Source: Sphingobium sp. (GTDB lineage: Bacteria > Pseudomonadota > Alphaproteobacteria > Sphingomonadales > Sphingomonadaceae). Taken from it: a stretch of 14,579 nt of DNA. The notes under the pieces are model-generated. The model saw only the letters and a program-made list of their open reading frames with translations. It did no database searches and was not told where the DNA came from. Positions 1 through 7,231 of the stretch are shown piece after piece (the first letter of the stretch is position 1; every line of letters starts with the position of its first letter). The stretch covers positions 1 to 14,579 of the forward strand of contig NZ_QFOA01000082.1 of the NCBI RefSeq assembly GCF_003248505.1, read 5' to 3'. The translations under genes and the position numbers were made by a program.

Positions 1-34
1 CTCGCCAAGGGTCGCAAAACCGCAAAAAAGGGGC

Positions 35-62
35 TTGCTCAATCTGCCGCACGCTTCTATCT
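35..62 (+). promoter_or_regulatory. Possible promoter of the tRNA-Arg pair
   Basis: A TTGCTC hexamer at 35-40 is followed, after 16 bases, by CTATCT at 57-62. This resembles the alphaproteobacterial housekeeping pattern (TTGAC..., then CTATAT-like) and lies 14 bases before the first tRNA. The GGGCTTGC context is of a kind often seen before stable-RNA genes in this class. The match is imperfect, and nothing else in bases 1-76 can be assigned to a gene. Confidence 0.4.
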
Positions 63-76
63 GCGCCTCTCCAATC

Positions 77-153
77 GCACCCGTAGCTCAGCTGGATAGA
101 GCATCAGACTACGAATCTGAGGGTCGGGCGTTCGAATCGCTCCGGGTGCACCA
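77..153 (+). tRNA. tRNA-Arg (anticodon ACG), copy 1
   Basis: The sequence folds as a full cloverleaf. The acceptor arm pairs GCACCCG (77-83) with CGGGTGC (143-149), followed by discriminator A and an encoded CCA (151-153). The anticodon stem TCAGA/TCTGA encloses the loop CTACGAA, giving anticodon ACG, which reads CGN arginine codons after A34 is deaminated to inosine. The T arm GGGCG-TTCGAAT-CGCTC contains the conserved TTCGA. It is identical over all 77 bases to the copy that starts 118 bases downstream. Confidence 0.97.
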
Positions 154-194
154 TTGGACACATGAGGCGGGGCGTTACGTTCCGTCGAGTGCAT

Positions 195-271
195 GCACCC
201 GTAGCTCAGCTGGATAGAGCATCAGACTACGAATCTGAGGGTCGGGCGTTCGAATCGCTCCGGGTGCACCA
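195..271 (+). tRNA. tRNA-Arg (anticodon ACG), copy 2
   Basis: This is a second complete tRNA-Arg(ACG) with the same cloverleaf, anticodon loop CTACGAA and encoded CCA as copy 1. The 41-base spacer (154-194) holds no recognisable promoter or gene, so the two copies are probably co-transcribed from the upstream promoter and processed apart. Its 3' end lies only 5 bases from the stop codon of the convergent tadG gene, so transcription termination must occur inside the tadG 3' end. Sequence identity to copy 1 stops at the gene borders. Confidence 0.97.
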
Positions 272-276
272 CTCCA

Positions 277-1896
277 TCACGCGACGAGCGTCGCAATCCC
301 GCACCGCCGTTGATGGACGCGCACGTCAGCCGTTCCCAACCGGACGCCCAGCGTTCCCATGACATTGTTGACGATGCCGTCCAGCACGGGTGCGGCGGCG
401 CTCAGGACGCCGCCGACCGATCCCGCGAGCGGGCTGGCATCCAGCGTGATCCCCAACAATGTCACGCGGATCTGTGCGCGCTGCATCAGGCTGGCGGCGA
501 TTCCCCCGGTCAGGTCGCCAGTACTCACTGTCTTCGTTTTTTGCGCCGCGATGTCGGCCGTCGAAAAGCTGACTGTGTGGCTCTGCGTCCCGCCCAGCAG
601 GATATGGCTGGCCCCGGTCACCCGCGTGCCAAGAGCCTGGGCGAGCACCGCCGGGCGGACATTGGGCGCAACGGCGAAGTTGGTGAAAGCGGCGGTATCG
701 ACATCTCCCAATGCCGCCGAGCCGAGCGAGGGCTTGACCGTCAGCGTCACCCCGCCGGGCGACCCGCAATCCACTTGCGACAGGCGCGCCTCCGCTGCCG
801 CCAGTTCGATATAGATCGGCACCCTGACGGAGGCGATACCGGGCAACAATGCCGACACGCTGCTGTCGAGATAAAGCCGCATCTGGCCAGTTCGTATCAC
901 CACGTCGCGACTGGCCGTGACGGCAAGAGCAGGCGAATGCGCCTCACCCGCCCCCCGGATCAGCATCAGCCGGGTCGCGGTCAGGCCGGGGACGGAAACG
1001 TTGAGGTCCATCGGCACGCTCGTCCCCGAAGGCGGCGACAGGATCATGCGCAGCATCGAGAAGGCGTCGATCAGGATGGAGGGCTGGCCTGTCGGACTGG
1101 CGGCTCCGCCCACCGGTCCGAGGTCGATGACATCGCTCAGCCGCACCGACCGCCCCGGTATGCGCCCCGCCAGCGCGAGGAGCGTCGCGGCGGCGGGCGA
1201 TCCGACCGAGACGTCCGCCATGGCGCCCAGCAGTTCGGCCAGGGGAATGTCACGGTCGAACAACGCGCCATAGGCTTCCCCATCGCGGCCCAGTCGTATC
1301 CGCAAAGCATCGGCGACGCGAAGCAGGTCGAGATTGGCGCCTAGCAGTCCGTTGCTGTCGAGGACCGACAGGTTCAGTTCGGTTCCGGCAAGGCTCGACA
1401 GCAGCATGTTGGGCAAGCCTCCGCTGAGCGAGGCCAGACCGGTACCGAGCGAGAAGGCCGCGACATCGCTGCGCGCCGCGACCGCGCGAGCGGACATGGA
1501 AACGCCGTCGCGACCGACCAGCAAGCGCCCGAAGAACAGCGGGACGCGGCGCGTCACCGTCACTCGTGCGGCGCTGGACACGAAAGGATCGGCGCGGAAC
1601 CGTTCCGCGACGGCGACCGCAGGGTCCGCCGCGTAAGTGCCTGTCTCCAGCGACTGCATCCGCACCCCTGCGACGCCGCTCCGTTCCAGCAGCTGCGTCG
1701 CCGCCTCGGTTCCGCCCTGCGCTCCGGCCAGCGCAGCTGCGTCGGCGACACCCTGCAACTGGCGACGTGCCAGATAGACCGATCCCAGATCGACAGCCAC
1801 CGTCGCCGCGCCCGCCAGCATGAACATCGATCCTGCGAGCAACACGCTGATCCCACCCCGGCGGTCGGTGGGCAGCGAGGGGTGTTTCTCCGTCAT
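277..1896 (-). CDS. tadG: TadG-like pilus assembly protein
   Basis: The 539-residue product fits the TadG family, which is anchored in the cell envelope and helps assemble Flp/Tad (tight adherence) pili. Residues 12-37 hold a basic start (DRR), a glycine-rich hydrophobic helix and the AVDLGSVYLARRQLQGVADA stretch with following AAALAGA, the hallmark of the TadG-like N-terminal domain (Pfam Putative Flp pilus-assembly TadG-like). The rest has no further membrane helix and should be extracytoplasmic. It contains only two cysteines, C377 and C532, suited to a disulfide that ties the C-terminus back. The ATG is fixed by a 4-base ATGA overlap with the upstream tadE stop, which indicates translational coupling. 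The gene ends 5 bases from the convergent tRNA-Arg. The family call is firm; its exact role in this organism is inferred. Confidence 0.88.
   Translation of the reverse strand: MTEKHPSLPTDRRGGISVLLAGSMFMLAGAATVAVDLGSVYLARRQLQGVADAAALAGAQGGTEAATQLLERSGVAGVRMQSLETGTYAADPAVAVAERFRADPFVSSAARVTVTRRVPLFFGRLLVGRDGVSMSARAVAARSDVAAFSLGTGLASLSGGLPNMLLSSLAGTELNLSVLDSNGLLGANLDLLRVADALRIRLGRDGEAYGALFDRDIPLAELLGAMADVSVGSPAAATLLALAGRIPGRSVRLSDVIDLGPVGGAASPTGQPSILIDAFSMLRMILSPPSGTSVPMDLNVSVPGLTATRLMLIRGAGEAHSPALAVTASRDVVIRTGQMRLYLDSSVSALLPGIASVRVPIYIELAAAEARLSQVDCGSPGGVTLTVKPSLGSAALGDVDTAAFTNFAVAPNVRPAVLAQALGTRVTGASHILLGGTQSHTVSFSTADIAAQKTKTVSTGDLTGGIAASLMQRAQIRVTLLGITLDASPLAGSVGGVLSAAAPVLDGIVNNVMGTLGVRLGTADVRVHQRRCGIATLVA
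281..294 (+). other. Short inverted repeat after the tRNA pair
   Basis: GCGAC (281-285) and GTCGC (290-294) can pair around the loop GAGC, ten bases beyond the second tRNA and inside the last codons of tadG. It could pause or stop read-through from the tRNAs, but there is no T tract after it, so it is not a classical intrinsic terminator. It may simply reflect the coding sequence. Confidence 0.2.
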
Positions 1897-2345
1897 GAGG
1901 CGGTCAGCCGAACGACGGCGCTGCGCTCCAGCTCTTCGCTTGGCAACGCGACCGGTAACGCAGCGAAAACCGCCGCATTGGCGAGGCGAAAGCGCAGCGT
2001 TACCCTGTAGAACCCGCCATGTTCGCTTGTGGTGGCGGTGATCGTCTCCGCGCCTTGGACCGGAAAGGCGCTTCGGGCCGCTGCGACGCTTTGATCGACC
2101 AGCGCACGCCGTTCACCGGCATCCAGCCCCGCCACGGCGGCGCGCGCCGCATCGTTGGCCGCCTGTTGCAGGCTGTGCGCGGTCATGAACCAGCAGCCAT
2201 ACCCCAAAATGCCCGTCAGCAGCAGCGCGAGCAGCGGTAGCGCGAACGCAGCTTCCACCAGCACGCTGCCCCGCCGATCAGCGTAGATCGTCGACCGTGC
2301 ACGGCACGGCCTGTCATTCGCTGCGATAGCCGATATCCTGTCCAT
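1893..2345 (-). CDS. tadE: TadE-like pseudopilin
   Basis: The 150-residue product matches the TadE family of minor pseudopilins in the Tad secretion/pilus system. Residues 24-31 read RRGSVLVE: a basic pair, a glycine (G26) and a glutamate five residues after it (E31). This is the type IVb prepilin-like cleavage motif, which in Tad systems is cut by the TadV peptidase. A single hydrophobic helix follows (about 32-54), then an amphipathic stretch (SLQQAANDAARAAV) typical of TadE. The stop overlaps the tadG start by 4 bases, so the two form an operon. No good ribosome binding site precedes the ATG, and there is no other start before the motif. The pilin, ATPase and secretin genes of the system are not in this window. 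Confidence 0.85.
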   Translation of the reverse strand: MDRISAIAANDRPCRARSTIYADRRGSVLVEAAFALPLLALLLTGILGYGCWFMTAHSLQQAANDAARAAVAGLDAGERRALVDQSVAAARSAFPVQGAETITATTSEHGGFYRVTLRFRLANAAVFAALPVALPSEELERSAVVRLTAS

Positions 2346-2478
2346 CGGGCGATGATAGGCCGGCGTCGGTCAAAGCTTGGTTGGCCAATGATCCGTTCTG
2401 GTTTGCATTTCCGCAGCGCCATCGCACCGATACCAAAGCGAGGCGGGTTTTTAGCTCCACTACGGATCGATCATGCGA

Positions 2479-2694
2479 TCACACGCCGCGCTGATACTCC
2501 AGCGCGTCCAGTATTTTGCCGCCTGCCATGAAAACCGCGCCGCAGCAGGCCGCTGCCAGCAGCTTGCCGCCCGTACCGGGATACTGGCTCAAATACACAG
2601 CACCTCGTTGCGTCGCGCCCAGCGCCAGCGCGTAGATGACGAGAAACGCCTCGAACTTGGTCTTGATGATGAAAAGGCTCTTGATCCGTTCCAT
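2479..2694 (-). CDS. Small two-helix membrane protein, function unknown
   Basis: A 71-residue protein starting 29 bases after astB on the same strand. I do not know its function. It has a short basic N-terminus (MERIKSLFIIKTKFE), a first hydrophobic segment at about 15-28 (AFLVIYALALGAT), a polar loop rich in Tyr/Gly/Arg (about 29-42) and a second hydrophobic segment at about 43-60 that contains a Cys-Cys pair (C50-C51). A GGACGAG stretch 5 bases before the ATG is an acceptable ribosome binding site. Layout and composition look like a genuine small inner-membrane protein, and I recall similar small proteins in sphingomonads, but no search was possible. An overlapping frame (2471-2764) is less protein-like and was discarded. 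Confidence 0.65.
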   Translation of the reverse strand: MERIKSLFIIKTKFEAFLVIYALALGATQRGAVYLSQYPGTGGKLLAAACCGAVFMAGGKILDALEYQRGV

Positions 2695-2723
2695 GGCGAC
2701 TCGTCCAGCGTGTTTCCCCGACG

Positions 2724-3986
2724 CTAGGGCTGGAGGTCGCTCGAAAGCTGCAAATGGTCAACAAGCGTTAACCATGATTGTTCGATCTGGGCGATGAGGC
2801 GGGTGTCGCCCAGGTCGTCCGGTGCGATGCGTTCGGGCCAATAGCGCGCGACGATGGCGGCAATCGCATCGATCCGCGCTTCGTCGACAAGGAAGCGCGG
2901 GTCGATGTCGGCAGGATCGGCCACGACGCGCAGGCGCAGGCAGGCAGGCCCGCCGCCGTTGGCCATCGACTGCCGCACGTCCACTGGCACCAGATGGCGG
3001 ATGGGGCCGTTCCCCGCGACCATCTGCTCCAGCCAGCGCCACACTGTCGGCGTTTCCCGCGCCTCGGTCGGCAGGACCAGTGCCATGCCGTCGCCATCGG
3101 GCAGTGTCACCAACTGCGCGTTGAACAGATAGCTTTTGATCGCATCGGCCAGGCTGATCGCGTTCGCCGGCACTTCGACGATTTCGACTGCCGGAAAAGC
3201 GGCGCGCAGGTCGGTGTAGAAACGATCCTTGTCGGCAAACGCCTGTTCGTGCGCGAAAAGGACGGTTTCGTTGGCGACGGCGACCACGTCGTTATGGAAT
3301 GCCCCGGCGGCGATCGCTTCCTCCGACTGTTCGACAAAGAATGTACGGGCGGGGTTCAGGCCATGGACGCGGGCGACGGCCTTGCTCGCTTCGACATGCT
3401 GCCTTGCGGGAAAAGCGCCGCCCGACCGGCCATAGACGAATATCTCGATGCCCGCCCGGTCGTGCCGCTCGGTCAGGCGCATGTGATTGGCCGCGCCTTC
3501 GTCGCCGAAGGGGGCGGGGACCGGATCGTGCACCGCAAAGGCGCGGGTGTCGGAAAAGGCGACGCGCAATTGCGCCAGTGTTTGCGGCCATTCATGGCTG
3601 CGATGCGGCATGGTGACGAGGTTGGCGACGGTCAGGTGCGTGCGTCCGTCCGCCGTATCGCTGGCGGGCGACACCGTAGCCGCATTCGCCGCCCACATGG
3701 AGGAAGCGGACATGGCGGCGGCGCGGATGTGCGGCTCTGCCGATCCCACATCGGTGCCGAGCCGCGTCAGCCATGCGCTGTCGGGTCGCCATTGCGGCAG
3801 CAGGATGCCCTGCGTCAGGCCGAGTCGCACATTGCCGCGCATCTTCTCCAGCCCCTGAAGCGCCGCCGCCCGGGGATGGGAGGCCGCCCCCGCGTTCCGG
3901 GCGGACGCAAGATTGCCCCGGCTCAGCCCGGCATAATTGTGGCTTGGGCCGATGATGCCGTCGAAATTGATTTCCCGTACGCTCAT
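2724..3986 (-). CDS. astB: N-succinylarginine dihydrolase
   Basis: AstB hydrolyses N2-succinylarginine to N2-succinylornithine, CO2 and two NH3, the second step of arginine succinyltransferase catabolism, in the cytoplasm. The 420-residue product begins with the family signature FDGIIGPSHNYAGLS (8-22). The catalytic residues of the guanidine-modifying fold are in place: E163 in GDEGAANH, H231 in AFHNDVV and C349 in MANGGGPACLRLRVV, corresponding to E174, H248 and C365 of the E. coli enzyme. Length is slightly below the E. coli protein (447). The ATG overlaps the astA stop by 4 bases (ATGA), implying coupled translation. Confidence is very high. Confidence 0.97.
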   Translation of the reverse strand: MSVREINFDGIIGPSHNYAGLSRGNLASARNAGAASHPRAAALQGLEKMRGNVRLGLTQGILLPQWRPDSAWLTRLGTDVGSAEPHIRAAAMSASSMWAANAATVSPASDTADGRTHLTVANLVTMPHRSHEWPQTLAQLRVAFSDTRAFAVHDPVPAPFGDEGAANHMRLTERHDRAGIEIFVYGRSGGAFPARQHVEASKAVARVHGLNPARTFFVEQSEEAIAAGAFHNDVVAVANETVLFAHEQAFADKDRFYTDLRAAFPAVEIVEVPANAISLADAIKSYLFNAQLVTLPDGDGMALVLPTEARETPTVWRWLEQMVAGNGPIRHLVPVDVRQSMANGGGPACLRLRVVADPADIDPRFLVDEARIDAIAAIVARYWPERIAPDDLGDTRLIAQIEQSWLTLVDHLQLSSDLQP

Positions 3987-4990
3987 GCCCGTCCCGCCAT
4001 GGTGAAGCTGTCTCCCTCTCGCAATCCGAGCCGCGCCGCGCTCGCGGCATCGAGTGAGCAGGCGCCATCGCCGCTTTCCTGGACGAAGCCCCAGGTGCAG
4101 CGGTAATCGGCCAGCCGCCCGGTCGCGATCAGCATCCTTTCGCCGCCGTTCTGGTGTGTGGCGGCCATGGTCACGTCGCGCGCGGCGGCGATGCTTCTCA
4201 ACTGGTTGGTCTGTGCCACCATCGTCGGGCCGCCGTCGAAAATGTCGATATAGCCTGCATTTTCGAAGCCTTCGGTCTCCAGCATCCGCATCGCCGCGCG
4301 GCCGTTGGGATGGGGCAGGCCGATGACCGCGCGCGCGCTGTCGGTCAGCATGGCGGTATAGATGGGTGTCTTGGGCATCAGGTCGGCGATGAACTGGTTG
4401 CCGTTCACCGCATTGAATTCGTCCGCTTCCTGAAAGCTCATGCCGAAGAAGCGCCCTGCCAGTCCGTCCCAGAAGGGCGAAGCTCCCGCTTCGTCGATCA
4501 CGCCGCGCAGTTCCGCTATCACCCGATCGCCGAAGCGCGCCCGATGGTTGCGGATATAAAGATATCGGCTCCGAGCCAGCAACAGGCCCAGCCCCTCCGC
4601 TCGTTCGCGCGGATGCAGGAACAGTCCGCCCACTTCCACCGACCCTTCCAGATCGGTGGTCAGCGACAGCATCTGTGCGCGAAAGGTGCGGCCCAACTCC
4701 CGGCTATGCTGCGTCATCACGCCGAGGCGATAGGAATAGAAGGGCCAGCTTTGTCCCACGGTCGAGAAGATCTGGCAGGTGCCGCGCACCTGCCCTGTTT
4801 CGGTATTTTCCAGCACCATGACGATCAGGTCGTCGGCGACCGCTTCATCTTCCCGCGCGACCGCCTGCTCCGTCCGCTCCAGCTTGGCGGCCAGCGATTT
4901 GCGGTCGGGCGGCAGATTGGTGAAGCCGCCCCCGGTGAGCTTCGCCATCTCATAAAGCGTCTGCAAATCGTCCGCGCGCGCTATGCGCAT
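3983..4990 (-). CDS. astA: Arginine N-succinyltransferase
   Basis: AstA transfers succinyl from succinyl-CoA to the alpha-amino group of arginine, the first step of the ammonia-releasing AST pathway. The 335-residue product has the family start (MRIARADDLQTLYEMAKLTG, then GGFTNLP), the acetyltransferase-like core GLFLHPRERAEGLGLLLARS (122-141), and GGPTMVAQ (253-260). The reading frame is open for a further 88 codons upstream, but that part overlaps the upstream hydrolase gene in another frame and has no family similarity, so the ATG at 4990 is chosen; it gives the usual family length of about 340. It starts 32 bases after the hydrolase stop and overlaps astB by 4 bases. Only a weak ribosome binding site is visible. 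Confidence 0.96.
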   Translation of the reverse strand: MRIARADDLQTLYEMAKLTGGGFTNLPPDRKSLAAKLERTEQAVAREDEAVADDLIVMVLENTETGQVRGTCQIFSTVGQSWPFYSYRLGVMTQHSRELGRTFRAQMLSLTTDLEGSVEVGGLFLHPRERAEGLGLLLARSRYLYIRNHRARFGDRVIAELRGVIDEAGASPFWDGLAGRFFGMSFQEADEFNAVNGNQFIADLMPKTPIYTAMLTDSARAVIGLPHPNGRAAMRMLETEGFENAGYIDIFDGGPTMVAQTNQLRSIAAARDVTMAATHQNGGERMLIATGRLADYRCTWGFVQESGDGACSLDAASAARLGLREGDSFTMAGRA

Positions 4991-5022
4991 GATGAAGCTC
5001 AAAATCCTGGCCCTCTCTTCTT

Positions 5023-6240
5023 TTACGCAATCGTGGGAAGCTGTCCGTGCGCGATGCGCCAGATCGCCAGCGCCGACAGTTGCGCTCTTTCTGGCAGGCT
5101 GTCGGTCAGCAGGAATTCCGCGTCGCTGTGAATGCTGCCGCCCTGCACGCCCATCGTATCGACCACCGGCACGCCGCAGGCCGCGATATTGTTGCCGTCG
5201 CACACGCCGCCCGTGTCCCGCCATGCGATCGGCAGGCCAAGGTCGGCCCCGCACTGACGCACCAGCCCGAACAGCCGCTCGGCCTTGGCGTCCATGGGCT
5301 TGGGCGGGCGTCCGAACCCGCCATGGAGGTGCAGCGCCACTTCATGCTCCCGCGCGACATCCGCCATGCTTTGGTCGATCAACGCACGCGCGGCGGCTTC
5401 GTCTTCCGATGAGCGCGGGCGGAAATTGACGCGCAGCACGGCATGATCGGGCACCACATTGTTGGGACTGCCGCCCTCGATCCTTGCCGGATTGCAGGAA
5501 AAGCCCGCGCCGCTCGCCGCCTTCAGGCGCAGCGCCAGATCCGCCGCCGCGATCAGAGCATTGCGCCCCTCCTCAGGATTGCGTCCGGCATGAGCGCTGC
5601 GCCCGGTGACGACGATCGAGAAATTGCCGCTCCCCGCCCGCGCGCCGGCCAGCGTCCCGTCGGGCAGCGCTGGCTCATAGGTGAAGGCGGCGACCTTTCC
5701 CGCTGCCGCCTGCCGAAGCAGGCCGGCGGAGGAGGGGCTGCCCACTTCCTCGTCGCTGTTGATGACGACATCGTAGCCTATGCGCCGCGCTTCCGCAGAC
5801 CGCTCGATGGCGCGCAATGCCGCCAGCATCACGGCGATGCCGCCCTTCATATCGGCGGTGCCCGGCCCGTTGAGCACGCCCGGCTCGATCCAGCGCAGCG
5901 TCTGGAAAGGATGGTCCGATGGGAAAACCGTGTCCATATGCCCGGTCAGCAGGATGCGAACGGGCGCATCGGGTCGGACGGAAAGGTGCAGATGTTGCCC
6001 ATGCGCGATGGGAGCGACGGCTCCATCCGGCTGGACCGCATCGACGCCCGATCCGTCCACCAGACCGATCTCGCCGGGTAGGGCCGAAAACGCGTCCGTC
6101 AGTTCGTGCGCCATGCGCGCCAGCCCGGCAAGATTGCGCGAACCGCTGTTGATCGCGGACCATCGTTCGACCTGCGCCAGCATCGGCGCATCGGCGGCAC
6201 GGTCCATCAATTCGCGTTCGGCGGCGGTCAATCTCTCCAT
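5023..6240 (-). CDS. M20 family metallohydrolase, carboxypeptidase G2-like
   Basis: The 405-residue product is a di-zinc M20 amidohydrolase closest in motif style to carboxypeptidase G2 (glutamate carboxypeptidase). Visible ligands are H101 (TGHMDTVF, with catalytic D103), bridging D130 (GTADMKGG), base E164 and ligand E165 (SDEEVGS), E189 (TYEPAL) and H371 (SIHSDAEF). A dimerisation (lid) domain sits between the two catalytic halves, with GRSAHAG including H217. All residues needed for activity are present. The substrate is not certain. Because CPG2-type enzymes release glutamate from N-acyl-glutamates and this gene lies directly before astA and astB, N-succinylglutamate is a reasonable candidate, which would make it a stand-in for AstE. 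An in-frame TAG four codons before the ATG fixes the upstream limit. Confidence 0.9.
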   Translation of the reverse strand: MERLTAAERELMDRAADAPMLAQVERWSAINSGSRNLAGLARMAHELTDAFSALPGEIGLVDGSGVDAVQPDGAVAPIAHGQHLHLSVRPDAPVRILLTGHMDTVFPSDHPFQTLRWIEPGVLNGPGTADMKGGIAVMLAALRAIERSAEARRIGYDVVINSDEEVGSPSSAGLLRQAAAGKVAAFTYEPALPDGTLAGARAGSGNFSIVVTGRSAHAGRNPEEGRNALIAAADLALRLKAASGAGFSCNPARIEGGSPNNVVPDHAVLRVNFRPRSSEDEAAARALIDQSMADVAREHEVALHLHGGFGRPPKPMDAKAERLFGLVRQCGADLGLPIAWRDTGGVCDGNNIAACGVPVVDTMGVQGGSIHSDAEFLLTDSLPERAQLSALAIWRIAHGQLPTIA

Positions 6241-6245
6241 CCGCC

Positions 6246-6260
6246 CGGTCTATCAGACCG
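6246..6260 (-). promoter_or_regulatory. Perfect hairpin between the Shine-Dalgarno-like site and the hydrolase start
   Basis: CGGTCT and AGACCG form a perfect 6-bp inverted repeat around a 3-base loop, five bases before the M20 hydrolase ATG. On the coding strand a strong GAAGGAG lies 7 bases further upstream (about 6268-6274), too far from the ATG unless the hairpin folds and brings the two together. It could therefore set translation efficiency or act as an operator. Structure is seen; function is inferred. Confidence 0.35.
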
Positions 6261-6298
6261 CGACAGTCTCCTTCAACCCCGCACGAAAATTGCGTGGT

Positions 6299-7204
6299 TC
6301 AGAAATCATATGTCAGCGTCAGTCGGCTGAGCGTGTTGAGGTTCCGGTCCGACAGCAATGTCTCCGACTCATACTGCATCGTGTAGGATATGGCGGTCGA
6401 CCATCGCGACGTGACTTTCGTTTCCAGCGAAGTAAGCGTGTTGAATGTGACCACGTCGCTTTCGGCATAGGCGGACGCTGTCTGCTTGACCGTCACGGCC
6501 GGGGCCACCCGCCATGCCAGAGCCATCGATCCGCGAACGCCCAGCTTCGTTTCGCGTGGCCCGATCACATATTTCGCGTGACGTACCGATGGGCCTATAT
6601 CTGCGGACAGATCGACCGGCTTGGACAGAATGAGCTTGTAACCCACGCCCGTCGACACGGTATAGCGTTCGTCGTAGCCGATGGACGTATCGCGCTCGAA
6701 CTGAGCGAGGCCATAAACGAAACCGCGCGGGTTGAATTCGAATCGCGGCTCGTATCCTGCCGTGTAGCGCTCCCGCGACGTGACGCCGTTCGCCCGGCGA
6801 TAGTCGGCGGCGGCGCTCAGCTTATGAGTCCATTGAATCCCCGTTCGCGTGGCGGTCGCCGCGAAGGAGATGCCCAGTTCGCTGGTCGAACCGGTGGATC
6901 GAAATCCCCCCGCCTCGATCCGCCCGGTCCACAGGTCGGTAAAGGCCGCCTCGCGGATCACCATGTTGCGCGTTGCTTTCGTCCGGTCCTTCCAGCTTTT
7001 GACCATGCGCTGGATTTCGTCGGCGGAAGCGGGGTTGGTCTGCTTGGCGATCTTTGCGACGGTGGCGATGTCGGTTTCGTTGCCGTTGGCAATCGCCGCT
7101 TCCATCATCTCACGCACCGCCGGCGGCAGCAGCGCGTCGTCGGCCAGCGCGCCGGACGGAACGGCGGCAATCAGCAATGGGAACGATATCATCAACGCGC
7201 GCAT
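6299..7204 (-). CDS. DUF481 outer-membrane beta-barrel protein
   Basis: The 301-residue product starts with a Sec signal peptide (about 1-21, ending ALA before DDALLPP), then a helical, charged region (about 25-80), then alternating hydrophobic/polar strands to the end. This is the pattern of a DUF481 (YdiY-like) outer-membrane barrel. It ends in LTYDF, with a terminal phenylalanine and alternating aromatic residues as recognised by the BAM machinery. It stands first in the minus-strand run, 58 bases before the M20 hydrolase, so co-transcription with the arginine genes is possible; the hairpin in the gap may modulate this. The chosen ATG supplies the basic residue (R2) of the signal peptide; a second in-frame ATG at codon 5 would lack it. 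The biochemical function of DUF481 proteins is poorly known. Confidence 0.8.
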   Translation of the reverse strand: MRALMISFPLLIAAVPSGALADDALLPPAVREMMEAAIANGNETDIATVAKIAKQTNPASADEIQRMVKSWKDRTKATRNMVIREAAFTDLWTGRIEAGGFRSTGSTSELGISFAATATRTGIQWTHKLSAAADYRRANGVTSRERYTAGYEPRFEFNPRGFVYGLAQFERDTSIGYDERYTVSTGVGYKLILSKPVDLSADIGPSVRHAKYVIGPRETKLGVRGSMALAWRVAPAVTVKQTASAYAESDVVTFNTLTSLETKVTSRWSTAISYTMQYESETLLSDRNLNTLSRLTLTYDF

Positions 7205-7231
7205 GGCCTCGTCATAGCTTGGCGACGCGAT

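Noticed and set aside
77..271. tRNA pair as an integration (att) site
   Set aside because: The entire tRNA is repeated with only 41 bases between and there is no integrase, island or partial 3' repeat in the window.
35..362. Two short plus-strand frames containing PVAQLDRASDYESEGRAFES
   Set aside because: This peptide is the conceptual translation of the tRNA-Arg sequence itself, a well-known type of spurious protein call. It appears twice because the tRNA is duplicated.
310..1344. 344-codon plus-strand frame
   Set aside because: It is antisense to tadG, Arg/His/Gln-rich with no domain, and typical of long open antisense frames in GC-rich DNA.
2411..2452. GC-rich imperfect stem followed by TTTTT on the plus strand
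   Set aside because: It would terminate plus-strand transcription, but no plus-strand gene ends here; the stem is bulged with a 12-base loop.
2465..2480. GATCG/CGATC inverted repeat near the end of the 71-residue gene
   Set aside because: The stem is only 5 bp and no T tract follows on the minus strand, so I do not call a terminator.
2778..4106. 442-codon plus-strand frame, longer than astB itself
   Set aside because: It lies opposite astB, whose identity is certain from catalytic motifs; composition is shadow-like and no family is recognisable.
4154..5131. 325-codon plus-strand frame
   Set aside because: It is antisense to astA and the hydrolase 3' end, with no recognisable domain.
7205..7231. 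Housekeeping promoter for the DUF481 gene
   Set aside because: A CTATGA-like -10 is present on the minus strand, but no acceptable -35 lies at 16-18 bases.
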